DNA from: Acidobacteriota bacterium
Lineage (GTDB): Bacteria; Acidobacteriota; Thermoanaerobaculia; Multivoradales; JAGPDF01
Assembly: GCA_014584695.1 (NCBI GenBank)
Contig: JACTMI010000036.1
Location: 124,001 to 188,000, forward strand
DNA length: 64,000 nt
Reading direction: 5' to 3'
Shown here: one piece after another, positions 29,642 to 38,082 of the stretch
How positions within the stretch are numbered: position 1 is the stretch's first letter
Layout of the letters: the number at the start of each line of letters is the position of its first letter
Notes under the pieces: model-generated
What the model saw: only the letters and a program-made list of their open reading frames with translations
What the model was told of the DNA's origin: nothing
Databases searched by the model: none
Made by a program: the position numbers and the translations under genes

Positions 29642-29860
29642 ATGGCCAAGCAAGACGTCGTCGACTTCCTGACCAAGCTCGTCGCCGATCCGAAGCTGCG
29701 GGAGCAGCTGAAGAAGGATCCCGACGGGACGCTGCGCGCCGCCACCGGCCTCACCGCGATCGAGCGGGCGGCGCTCAAGAGCGGCGATCCCGACGCGATC
29801 CTGGCGGTCCTGGAGGACGACACCTCCGCGCTGGGGGCCATGATCCTGCTGCTCCTCTGA
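29642..29860 (+). CDS. Borosin-type RiPP precursor peptide (candidate)
   Basis: The 72-residue peptide has a helical leader (~5-57: VVDFLTKLVADPKLREQLKK, PDGTLRAATGLTAIERAALKSGD) and a short tail ending GAMILLLL. The leader follows the pattern DFxxxLxxDxxLxxxxxxxPxxxLRAxGLTxxxxxAxxxGD of the borosin-binding domain in split borosin precursors such as Shewanella SonA, a Nif11/LigA-like helical bundle. The residues after ~60 would be the core to be N-methylated on backbone amides. The very hydrophobic C-terminus fits known borosin cores. GGAGG sits 5 nt before the ATG. The stop is 7 nt from the methyltransferase start. No protease gene is adjacent. Confidence 0.78.
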   Translation: MAKQDVVDFLTKLVADPKLREQLKKDPDGTLRAATGLTAIERAALKSGDPDAILAVLEDDTSALGAMILLLL

Positions 29861-29867
29861 GCGCCCG

Positions 29868-30656
29868 GTGCCGGGGAGCCTGATCGTCGCTGGCCTCGGC
29901 TACCTCGCCGCCGGACACGTCACGCGCGAGACCGTCGGTTTTCTCGAGGCGGCCGATCGACTCTTCTACCTGGTCGGCGACCCGGTGTCCCGCCACTGGT
30001 TGACCGGCCTCAACGCCTCCGCCGAGGACCTGCACGGCGCCTATGCGGAGGGCAAGCCCCGCAATCAGTCGTACGCGGAGATGGTCGAGCGGCTGCTGGC
30101 GCCGGCGCGCGAGGGGCACGCCGTCTGCGCCGCCTTCTACGGTCACCCCGGGGTGCTCGTCGAGCCGGGGCACGCCGCCATCCGCCAGGCCCGGCGGGAG
30201 GGGATCGCCGCGCGGATGCTGCCCGCGGTATCCGCCGAGGACTGCCTCTTCGCCGACCTCGGTTTCGACCCCGGCTACGGTTGCCAGACCTACGAAGCGA
30301 GCGATTTCCTGGTCCGTCCGCGCCGCTTCGACTCCGGCTCGGCGCTGGTCCTCTGGCAGATCGGCGGCATCGGAGTGACCGATTATCGGCGCCAGCCGCT
30401 CTGGAGCCGCCGCGGTCTGGAGCTGCTCGCGACCCGCTTGGGCACGGTCTACGGCGCCGAGCACGAGGTCGTGCTCTACGAGGCGGCCCGCTTCGCCGTC
30501 AGCCCCCCCCGCATCGACCCTTCGACCCTCGCGGCGCTGCCGGCGGCGCCGGTCTCGATCGAGACCACCCTGTTCGTCCCGCCGCTCGGACGCCCCGAGC
30601 CCGATCTCGAGGTCTACCGGGCCCTCGGTCTGGAGCCTCCGCCGGGCACCGGTTGA
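29868..30656 (+). CDS. Borosin-family alpha-N-methyltransferase (split type)
   Basis: This 262-residue tetrapyrrole-methylase-fold enzyme (GTG start) reads GSLIVAGLGYLAAG at the start, then EAADRLFYLVGDPV, YAEGKPRNQSYAEMVERLL, FYGHPGVLVEPGHAAI, ARMLPAVSAEDCLFADLG, GCQTYEASDFLVRPR and LVLWQIGGIGVTDY. These segments track the catalytic domain of fungal OphMA and bacterial SonM, which use SAM to methylate backbone amides of a peptide, rather than cobalamin-pathway methylases. Length fits a stand-alone domain, with the peptide substrate encoded separately just upstream. There is no C-terminal core as in fused OphMA. Activity and methylation sites are predictions. Confidence 0.88.
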   Translation: MPGSLIVAGLGYLAAGHVTRETVGFLEAADRLFYLVGDPVSRHWLTGLNASAEDLHGAYAEGKPRNQSYAEMVERLLAPAREGHAVCAAFYGHPGVLVEPGHAAIRQARREGIAARMLPAVSAEDCLFADLGFDPGYGCQTYEASDFLVRPRRFDSGSALVLWQIGGIGVTDYRRQPLWSRRGLELLATRLGTVYGAEHEVVLYEAARFAVSPPRIDPSTLAALPAAPVSIETTLFVPPLGRPEPDLEVYRALGLEPPPGTG

Positions 30657-30668
30657 CAGCCGGTCAGG

Positions 30669-33089
30669 TCAGGGGACGCCGATGCGGCTCTTGAGCCGCT
30701 CGAATCGCCGCTCGTTGCGGAGCGGTGCCCAGTCGGGATCGACCGCGAGGTTGATGAGCACCGGATCGCGGCGCTCGTAGCCGACCTCGAGCCAATCCAG
30801 AGCGCGGGAGGCCTCCCCGGCGCAAGTGAAGGCGGCGGCGATGAGGAAGCTCGGCACCTGCCGCCGGCGGGCGACCTGCTCGAGCTGCTCGGCCGTCGCG
30901 CGCCAGGCCGCCGCCAGGCCGCCGCGCGCGAACGCCTGCTTCACCGGTTCGACCAGCTCGGGATAGCCATAGAGCGGCAGGGCCCGCACCAGGGCGCTGA
31001 TCGCTTCGGCCTCCTGGCCGGCGTGGGTCTCGAGGGTCGAGAGGGTATAGATCGCCGGACCGTAGTCCGGATCGAGGTCGAGCGCCTGGCGCAGGGCGTC
31101 GCGGGCGCCGCCGACGTCGCCGACCACGGTGCGGTGGACGCCGAGATTCGTCCGCAGGGCGAGCGAGAGCGGGTCGAGCTCGAGCGCGCGCCGGATCGAG
31201 GCCTCGGCCTGGACCGGCTGCCGCGCCACCACCTGCTGCGCCCACAGCAGGAAGTGCGCCTTGGCCAGGTTCGGGTTCAGGTCGAGCGCGCGGCGCAGGT
31301 CGGATTCGGCGGTGCGCCAGTCCCAGTCGAAATAGAGGCGGACGAGGCCGCGCGTCGCATGGGCTTCGGCCGACCCGGGATCGAGCAGCAGGGCGCGCTC
31401 GATCGCCTCGCGGGCGCGCGGGCCGGTCTCCTCCGCGGAGGCCTGCAGGTAGCCGAGCAGGGCGTAGGTGTCGGCGAGGCCGACCAGGGCGGGCGCGTAG
31501 TCGGCGTCGAGCGCGAGCGCCGCTTGGAACTGCTCGAGCGCCCGGAAGTAGCCGTCGGGGGTGCGGCGGTTCAGGAAGTAGCGCCCCTTGAGGTAGGCCT
31601 CGTAGAGCGCCGGGTCGAGCGGCGCGACCGCCGCGAAGCGGGCTTCCTCCTCGGGGGAGAGCCGGACGTGGACCTCGCTCGCGATCTCGCGCGCGACGCG
31701 GCCGTGGAGCAGCAGCAGGTCGCTCGCCGAGCTCTCGACCGCGCGCGCCATCAGATGCTGCTCGGGCTCGGCGCGGAGCAGCTGCACCGAGATCCGGACC
31801 TGTTCGCCGGAGCGCGCCACCGAGCCCTCGACCACGTACTCGACCCCGAGCTCGCGCGCGATCTCGGGCAGCGACCGGTCGGAGCCCTTGAAGCGCATGA
31901 TCGACTGGCGAGAGATCACGCGCAGGCCACGGATCTCGGCGAGCGCGCCGATCAAGGCGTCGGTCATGCCGTCCACGAAGTACTCGGCCTCGCCCGAGAA
32001 GTTGCCGAACGGCAAGACCGCCACCGCGGGGCGAGGCCGCTCCGCGACCACCGGGTTCGTGGCCGGTGCGGTCGACTCCCAGGAGAGCCGGGAGATGCCG
32101 AAGGCGACCAGCGCGACGAAGGCGAGCACGGCGCCGGTGATCTCCCAGCGCCGGTCTCGCGGCTTCTCGGCCCGGGCGGGCAGGATGCCGCTCTCGACCA
32201 GCGAGCTGATTTCGAGGTCGCGCTGGATCCGCACCAGCTCGTCGCGGATCTCGGCGGCCGAAGCGGGGCGATGCTCGCGGTTCTTCTCGAGGCAGCGCGC
32301 TACCAGGCGGGCGAGTGGCGTGGGGATGTCGGGCCGGCTGGTCTCGAGGGCGGCGGGAGGGTCGCGCAGGACGGCGGCGATCCGCTCGGCGCTGGTCTCG
32401 CCCGCGAAGGGCTGGACGCCGGCGATCATCTCGTGCAGGAGCAGGCCGAGGGTGAAGAGATCGGCGCGCTCGTCGATCAGCAGGCCGCGCAGCTGCTCGG
32501 GCGCCATGTAGCTCGGGGTGCCCATGATCCGCCCCTCCTGGGTGTGCAGGAGGGAGGTGCCATGGTCCTCCACCCGGGTCGCTTCGTCCTCGGGGCGGAG
32601 CTTCGCCAAGCCGAAGTCGAGGACCTTGACCCAGCCGCGTGGTCCCACCATCACGTTGGCCGGCTTCAGGTCGCGATGCAGGACGCCGCTCTCGTGCGCC
32701 GCGGTCAGCGCCTCGGCGAGCGCGATGCCGATCTCGAGCACCCGGCGCACCGGCAGCCCGGTCGGCGGGATCTCGTCGGCGAGCGTCCGCCCCTCGACCA
32801 GCTCCATGGTCAGGTAGTGGATGCCCTCGGCCTCCTCGACCGAGTGGAGGGTGACGATATTGGGGTGGTTGAGCGAAGCGACGGTCTTGGCCTCGCGCCG
32901 GAACCGCTTCAAGCGGTCGGGGTCCTGCGACATCTCGTGGGGCAGGACCTTGAGCGCCACGCGGCGGTGCAGGCGGCGGTCCTCGGCGAGATAGACCACG
33001 CCCATGCCGCCGCGGCCGAGCATCGCGAGCACGTCGTAGTGCCCGAGGGCTCGGCCGACCAGGGCGGAAGGTAGAGGTTCGCCGGCCAA
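30669..33089 (-). CDS. Ser/Thr protein kinase with TolB-like and TPR domains
   Basis: The 806-residue protein has a kinase domain at ~16-285 (GRGGMGVVYLAED, VALKVLP lysine, HRDLKPANV, DFGLA, MAPEQL), one membrane helix at ~318-336, a FlgO/TolB-like domain at ~350-480 (RPAVAVLPFGNFS...VEYVVEGSV) and TPRs from ~500 to the end. This architecture is abundant in Acidobacteria and in some other soil bacteria. The outer part probably senses or scaffolds. The start is a TTG at 33089 and is uncertain. It is convergent with the borosin-like operon, 12 nt between stops, with no visible terminator. Confidence 0.87.
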   Translation of the reverse strand: MAGEPLPSALVGRALGHYDVLAMLGRGGMGVVYLAEDRRLHRRVALKVLPHEMSQDPDRLKRFRREAKTVASLNHPNIVTLHSVEEAEGIHYLTMELVEGRTLADEIPPTGLPVRRVLEIGIALAEALTAAHESGVLHRDLKPANVMVGPRGWVKVLDFGLAKLRPEDEATRVEDHGTSLLHTQEGRIMGTPSYMAPEQLRGLLIDERADLFTLGLLLHEMIAGVQPFAGETSAERIAAVLRDPPAALETSRPDIPTPLARLVARCLEKNREHRPASAAEIRDELVRIQRDLEISSLVESGILPARAEKPRDRRWEITGAVLAFVALVAFGISRLSWESTAPATNPVVAERPRPAVAVLPFGNFSGEAEYFVDGMTDALIGALAEIRGLRVISRQSIMRFKGSDRSLPEIARELGVEYVVEGSVARSGEQVRISVQLLRAEPEQHLMARAVESSASDLLLLHGRVAREIASEVHVRLSPEEEARFAAVAPLDPALYEAYLKGRYFLNRRTPDGYFRALEQFQAALALDADYAPALVGLADTYALLGYLQASAEETGPRAREAIERALLLDPGSAEAHATRGLVRLYFDWDWRTAESDLRRALDLNPNLAKAHFLLWAQQVVARQPVQAEASIRRALELDPLSLALRTNLGVHRTVVGDVGGARDALRQALDLDPDYGPAIYTLSTLETHAGQEAEAISALVRALPLYGYPELVEPVKQAFARGGLAAAWRATAEQLEQVARRRQVPSFLIAAAFTCAGEASRALDWLEVGYERRDPVLINLAVDPDWAPLRNERRFERLKSRIGVP

Positions 33090-33335
33090 AGGTCTGGGTG
33101 TGCTCCTAGAGTCCTCGGAATCCTACACGCTCGCGGGCCCCCCTCCGCGCCTCGTCGCATGGGTCTGGCGTACACTGTCGACGGACGCTCCCGGGAACTT
33201 GCCCCCGTTCGCGCGACCGACCGCGGCGGTGAGTGCGTTTCCCACTCCCGGCTCCCTCGGGTCGCCGCACGGCAGCGGGTCATGGGTCCGGACGGGAGCG
33301 CCGACAGGCGTGTCGTCGGCCGTGGAGGTGCCCTG

Positions 33336-35432
33336 ATGTCGATCCCCCGGCGTTCAGCTCTCTCGGCGTTTCTCCTCGCGGTTGTCGTCACCGGGCTCTC
33401 GGGCCCCGCGGCCGCGCCCGCCGCGGCGCAGACCACGTGGACGGTCGATCTGCTCGGCGACGAGAACGACGGTGCCTGCACTCCCGGCGATTGCTCGCTG
33501 CGCGAGGCGGTCGCGGCCGCCGCGAGCGGCGACACCGTCGTCTTCGACCTGCCCGGCAGCCCGCCCTGGACCCTCCGGCTCGCGACCGGCGCGGGGCTAG
33601 GGCCGATCGGCATCTCCCAGGCGGTCGCGATCCTGGGCCCGGGCAGCGCCGAGCTGACGATCTCCGGCGACACCGACGCCAATGGGACCGGCGACCTGCG
33701 GCTCTTCGACGTCGCCGCCACCGGCGCCCTCGAGCTCGCGGACCTCTCCTTGCGCGACGGCCGCGCCGTGAGCGCCGCCTCGCGCGACGGCGGCTGCATT
33801 CGCAGCGCCGGATCGCTGTCGCTGCTGCGGGTCGAGATCGCCGGCTGCCGCGCCTGGAGCGGCGGCACGACCGGCTTCACCGGCAACCCCGGGGGGAGCG
33901 GCGGGTCGATCTACAACGCCGTCGGCGCGGTTCTGACGGTCGACCTCTCGAGCTTCACCGGCAACCGCGCCGGCAAGGGCGACATCGGCCCCGACGGAAT
34001 GGCGGGCGCGCCGGGCGGCCACGGTGGCGCGATTGCCAACGCCGGCTTCGCGACGGTCCGGCGTTCGAGCTTCCTGAGCAACTTCGCGGGCGACGGCGGC
34101 CAACCCTGGGGCCACGGCGGCGACGGCGGCGCGATCGCCAACCGCGCCGGCGGCTCGCTCCGGCTCGACGACTCGACCCTCGCCACCAACCGCTCGGGCG
34201 ACGGGGTTTGCCAAGCCTTTGGCAACGGCGCCGACGGCCGGGGCGGCGGCCTCCATTCGGCGGGAGAGACCGCGGTCAACAACTCGACCCTCTCGGGCAA
34301 TGCGCTCGGCAGCGTCGCCGGCTGCACCGCGGCCCAGGGGGGTGGCTTGGCGGTATCGGCAGGGGTGACCCGCCTGCGCAACGTCACGGTCGCCGGCAAC
34401 ACCGCCAACGGCGCGGGCGGCGGACTGGCGCGCGACGGCGGCACCCTGCGCCTGCGCCACCTGCTCGCCGGCGGCAACGCCGCCAACGGCGTGAACAAGG
34501 ACTGCACGACGAACGTCGCCGCGGAGGTGGTCTCGGAAGGCTACAACGTGGTCGGCGTGATCAACGGCTGCGCGGGGCTGACCGCGACCGGCGATCAGAC
34601 CGGCACGAGTGGCGCGCCCTTGGCCATCGGCGTCGGGCCGCTCGCGGACCACGGCGGACCGACGCTCACCCGGCCGCTGCTCGAGGGGAGCCCGGCGATC
34701 GACGCGGGCGATCCCGGCGCCGGCTGCCTGGCGTGGGACCCCGTCGGCGCGGTCGACTTGCCGATGACCACCGATCAGCGCGGCGAGCTCCGGCCGACCG
34801 ACGGCGACGGCGACACGGTGGCTCTGTGCGACGCCGGGGCCTTCGAGGCGCCGGCGGTCGAGCCGGTCGAGCACCTGTTGTCGGTGACTCTCGCGGGCAG
34901 CGGCGCGGGCGCGGTGACCAGCGATCCGGCTGGCATCGACTGCCCGGGCGACTGCTCGGAGAGCTATCTCGAGGGGACCCAAGTCGAGCTGCTCGCGCAG
35001 GCCGACACCGACTCCCAGTTCACCGGCTGGAGCGGCGATTGCGCCGGCACGGGCGCCTGCCTGCTGACGATGTCCGCGGCGCGGGCGGTGACCGCGACCT
35101 TCACCGCGCGGTTCGACCTGACGGTCTCGCTCGCGGGGGACGGCGCCGGCACCGTGACCAGCTCGCCGGCCGGGATCGACTGCCCCGGCACCTGCGCCGC
35201 GACCTACCTCGACCAGGAGCCGGTCACTCTGAGCGCCGAGGCGTCGCCCGGCTCCTTCTTCGCGGGCTGGAGTGGCGACTGCGCGGGGAGCGGAGACTGC
35301 CTGCTGGTGCTCTCCGCCGACCGAGCCGCCGTCGCGACCTTCCTCTCGGAGTCGCTGTTCTCGGACGACTTCGAGAGCGGCACCTACTGCGCCTGGTCGC
35401 AGGTCGCGGGCGGCGGCGAGCCGTGCCCTTGA
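33336..35432 (+). CDS. Secreted CSLREA/parallel beta-helix protein with InlB-type repeats
   Basis: This 698-residue exported protein has a signal peptide ending near AAAQTTW, a CSLREA-type opening (GDCSLREAVAAAASGDTVVFDLPG), a right-handed beta-helix with many GGxI/NNSTLSGN repeats (~100-500; choice-of-anchor-Q-like end SPAIDAGDPG), and two divergent InlB-type repeats (~515-580 and ~590-660: GSGAGAVTSDPAGIDCPGDC, then FTGWSGDCAGTG). It ends LFSDDFESGTYCAWSQ, a short tail seen in secreted proteins of such bacteria. It is probably a surface or secreted adhesin-like protein. GGAGGTG precedes ATG by 5 nt. A YhhN-like gene overlaps its 3' end. Confidence 0.8.
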   Translation: MSIPRRSALSAFLLAVVVTGLSGPAAAPAAAQTTWTVDLLGDENDGACTPGDCSLREAVAAAASGDTVVFDLPGSPPWTLRLATGAGLGPIGISQAVAILGPGSAELTISGDTDANGTGDLRLFDVAATGALELADLSLRDGRAVSAASRDGGCIRSAGSLSLLRVEIAGCRAWSGGTTGFTGNPGGSGGSIYNAVGAVLTVDLSSFTGNRAGKGDIGPDGMAGAPGGHGGAIANAGFATVRRSSFLSNFAGDGGQPWGHGGDGGAIANRAGGSLRLDDSTLATNRSGDGVCQAFGNGADGRGGGLHSAGETAVNNSTLSGNALGSVAGCTAAQGGGLAVSAGVTRLRNVTVAGNTANGAGGGLARDGGTLRLRHLLAGGNAANGVNKDCTTNVAAEVVSEGYNVVGVINGCAGLTATGDQTGTSGAPLAIGVGPLADHGGPTLTRPLLEGSPAIDAGDPGAGCLAWDPVGAVDLPMTTDQRGELRPTDGDGDTVALCDAGAFEAPAVEPVEHLLSVTLAGSGAGAVTSDPAGIDCPGDCSESYLEGTQVELLAQADTDSQFTGWSGDCAGTGACLLTMSAARAVTATFTARFDLTVSLAGDGAGTVTSSPAGIDCPGTCAATYLDQEPVTLSAEASPGSFFAGWSGDCAGSGDCLLVLSADRAAVATFLSESLFSDDFESGTYCAWSQVAGGGEPCP

Positions 35433-36094
35433 GCCGCGCCGGGCGGGGTTCGGGCGCCCTTCTCTTCGCGCTGTCGGTGGCCTGCGCCGTCGCCTACGGC
35501 TGGTCGGGCGCGGGATCCCCACGGCTCTCGATTTGGGTCCTCGTGAAGGGGGCGACGGTGACCTCCCTGGCGCTCGCGGCCGCGCTCGCGTGGCGCCGTC
35601 CCGGCGCGCCGCTGCTGACCGCGGCCTTGGCCTGTCACGCGGCGGGCGACGTGCTGCTCGAGGTGGCGCCGCGGATCGCCGGGCTGGTCGCCTTCCTGAT
35701 CGGCCACCTGATCCTGGTCGAGCTCTTCCGCCGGTCGAGATTGCGCTGGCCGGCGGTGCGCGGCGGCGCCAAGCTCGCCCTCGGCCTCCTCGCGGTCTTC
35801 CTTGGCACGCTCGGGCCCACCCTGGCTGCCGCTGCGCCCGCCGACCTGCGGCTGCCGGTCGCCCTCTACGTCGCCGCCCTCGGCGCCATGGCGGCGCTGG
35901 CGCAGGTCACCCGCTTCGGCCCCCCCGTAGCGGCCGGCGCCCTCCTCTTCGTCGCCTCCGACGCGCTGCTCGGCGCGACCTGGTTCGGTCTGCTGGCGAG
36001 CGCCACGGTCGCTCGCCTCGTCTGGCCGCTCTATGTCACCGCGCAGCTCGCGATCGCCTGGGGGGTGCTGCGAAGTCGGCCGGCCGTACCGTAG
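35423..36094 (+). CDS. YhhN/TMEM86-family membrane protein (lysoplasmalogenase-like)
   Basis: The ~223-residue protein has eight hydrophobic segments. Its ALACHAAGDVLLE and VASDALLGATWF segments are the two conserved polar membrane motifs of the YhhN family, and the C-terminus is VARLVWPLYVTAQLAIAWG. TMEM86B hydrolyses the vinyl-ether bond of lysoplasmalogens; bacterial members may do the same or something related. The start is taken as the GTG at 35423, which overlaps the preceding gene by 10 nt; a TTG at 35429 is an alternative. Confidence 0.75.
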   Translation: MPLSRAGRGSGALLFALSVACAVAYGWSGAGSPRLSIWVLVKGATVTSLALAAALAWRRPGAPLLTAALACHAAGDVLLEVAPRIAGLVAFLIGHLILVELFRRSRLRWPAVRGGAKLALGLLAVFLGTLGPTLAAAAPADLRLPVALYVAALGAMAALAQVTRFGPPVAAGALLFVASDALLGATWFGLLASATVARLVWPLYVTAQLAIAWGVLRSRPAVP

Positions 36095-36127
36095 AGGCCC
36101 GCTGAGGCTTCCGGGCCGAGGGACCCG

Positions 36128-38014
36128 TCAGCTCGCTTTGCGCCGCCATCCGGCGCGCGCCAGGAAGGCGCAGGCGAGCCCCGCCACCGCGAGCGCGACC
36201 CCCTGGCCGAGTCCGCCCGAGAGCTTCGCCTCCGCGCTCTTCGGAATCCACTCGTTGAAAGCCAGAAACGCCACCAGGATGCCCGCCAGCCCCTCGCCCG
36301 CGACCAGCCCCGAGGCCGCCAGGATGCCCGGATCGCCGTCGGCCTTGCCCGCTTCCGCGGTGGGCGCCGAGAGCCGGCGGACGACGCCGCCGACGAACAG
36401 CGCCATCATGGAGGCCAGCGGCAGGTAGACGCCGATCGCGAAGGCCAGCCCCGAGACGCCGCAGAGCATCGCGCCCACCGCCAGGCCGGCGCCGGTCGCG
36501 ACCAGGTCCCAGGGCAGTTGGCCCGACAGCACCCCTTCGATGATCGTCTTCATCAGCATCGCCTGCGGCGCCGGCACCGCGGGTGAGCCGAACTCGTAAG
36601 TGCGGCCGAGCAGGAGCACCGTGCCGGCGACCGCCCAGCAGGCGACGGCGGCGCCGATCAGCTGGCCGAACTGCTGCTTGGCCGGCGTGGCGCCGACCAG
36701 GAAGCCGGTCTTCAGATCCTGGGAGATGTCCCCCGCCTTGGACGCGGCGATTGCCACGATCGTGCCCACGGTCAGCACCGCCGCGCGCGCGCCGGCGTCG
36801 GTCCAGCCGTTGGCGGCGAAGACCGAGGCGACCCCGAGCAGGGTGACGAGCGCGATCCCCGAAGTCGGCTGCGAGGAGACGCCGACGATGCCGACGATGC
36901 GCGCCGCGACGGTGACGAACAGGACGCCGAACAGCCCGACCCCGGCGGCGCAGACGGCCCGCTGCACGAAGGTCATCTCGCCCGCGAAGACGCCCGGCAC
37001 CAGCCAGGCGGCGAGGACCACGGTCAGGATGCCGCCCACGACCACGAGGCCGGGCAGGTCGCGGTCGGTGGCCGGTATCTCGACCGGCTCGGCCCCGGCG
37101 GCGGCGCGCCGGCCGCGCACGCCGCGGAGCACCGCCGAGAAGGCGCCGGCCATCTTGGGCAGGTTGAGAGCCAGCGTCAGGATGCCGGCGGTCGCCACCG
37201 CACCGGCGCCGATGTAGCGGACGTAGCGCGACCAGATTTCGGTGGTCGTCATATCGGCCACCAGCTTGCGCGTCTCGGGGAAGAGCGGCTGGCCGAGGGC
37301 GCCGCCGAACCAGGCGATGAGCGGCGTCAGCACCAGCGCCGAGACGATCGAGCCGGCCACGCAGACGGCGGCCTGCCGGTAGCCGAGGATGTAGCCGACG
37401 GCCAAGAGCGCCGGGCTGATCTCGAGCGCCAGCTGGGCCTTGGGCAGCACCGGCAGCAAGGCCGCGACCTCGTTGGGGAACAGGTGCGCGAGCGACAGCG
37501 CCAGCTTCACCGCCGCGCCGAGGGCGATGCCGCGGAAGATCCACACCCCGTGCGAGGTCGCCCCTTCCGAGGCCCGCAGCACCTCCGCGCAGGCGGTCCC
37601 TTCCGGGTAGGGGAGCTCGGCGTGCGCCTCGACCACCAGCAGGCGGCGCAGCGGGATCATGGCCGAGATGCCGAGCACGCCGCCCAGAAAGCAGAGCGCC
37701 ACCACCTGGAGGTAGGGCGGAGCCATGCCCCACAGGAAGAGCGCCGGGATCGTGAAGATGGTGCCGGTGGCGAGCGAAGTCGACGCCGAGCCGATGGTCT
37801 GGGAAAGGTTGGCCTCGAGAATCGTGCCGCGCAGGCGCAGCGCCCGGAACGCGACGACGGTCATCACCGCGGCCGGGATCGACGCCGTCACCGTCATCCC
37901 GACCTTGAGCCCCAGGTAGGCGTTGGCGGCGCCGAACAGGATGCCGAGCAGGACGCCCGCGACCACCGCCTTCAACGTGAACTCGGGGACCGTCTCGCGC
38001 TCGGTTCCGATCAT
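36128..38014 (-). CDS. Oligopeptide transporter, OPT family
   Basis: This 628-residue membrane protein has about 14-16 helices. Its start EFTLKAVVAGVLLGILFGAANAYLGLKVG (in part) and AELPYPEGTACAEVL are classic OPT/YSL motifs, and SKAGDISQDLKTGFLVGATPAKQQ is the conserved cytoplasmic segment of prokaryotic members. OPT proteins import small peptides or metal chelates using the proton gradient. The ATG at 38014 is preceded by TGGAGAG at a suitable distance; an ATG further upstream (38053) is less likely. It is divergent from the MATE gene. Confidence 0.9.
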   Translation of the reverse strand: MIGTERETVPEFTLKAVVAGVLLGILFGAANAYLGLKVGMTVTASIPAAVMTVVAFRALRLRGTILEANLSQTIGSASTSLATGTIFTIPALFLWGMAPPYLQVVALCFLGGVLGISAMIPLRRLLVVEAHAELPYPEGTACAEVLRASEGATSHGVWIFRGIALGAAVKLALSLAHLFPNEVAALLPVLPKAQLALEISPALLAVGYILGYRQAAVCVAGSIVSALVLTPLIAWFGGALGQPLFPETRKLVADMTTTEIWSRYVRYIGAGAVATAGILTLALNLPKMAGAFSAVLRGVRGRRAAAGAEPVEIPATDRDLPGLVVVGGILTVVLAAWLVPGVFAGEMTFVQRAVCAAGVGLFGVLFVTVAARIVGIVGVSSQPTSGIALVTLLGVASVFAANGWTDAGARAAVLTVGTIVAIAASKAGDISQDLKTGFLVGATPAKQQFGQLIGAAVACWAVAGTVLLLGRTYEFGSPAVPAPQAMLMKTIIEGVLSGQLPWDLVATGAGLAVGAMLCGVSGLAFAIGVYLPLASMMALFVGGVVRRLSAPTAEAGKADGDPGILAASGLVAGEGLAGILVAFLAFNEWIPKSAEAKLSGGLGQGVALAVAGLACAFLARAGWRRKAS

Positions 38015-38082
38015 GCCGGCGTCTCTCCAGGCGGCTCCAGCGCACTCTAGCACCGCGCCGCGCGGTGTAATGTCGCCCGCCG

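Noticed and set aside
31023-33074. 683-codon open frame antisense to the kinase-TPR gene, and similar long frames such as 20601-24797 and 15994-18573
   Set aside because: They are shadows caused by high G+C; the opposite strand has complete domain motifs and these frames have none.
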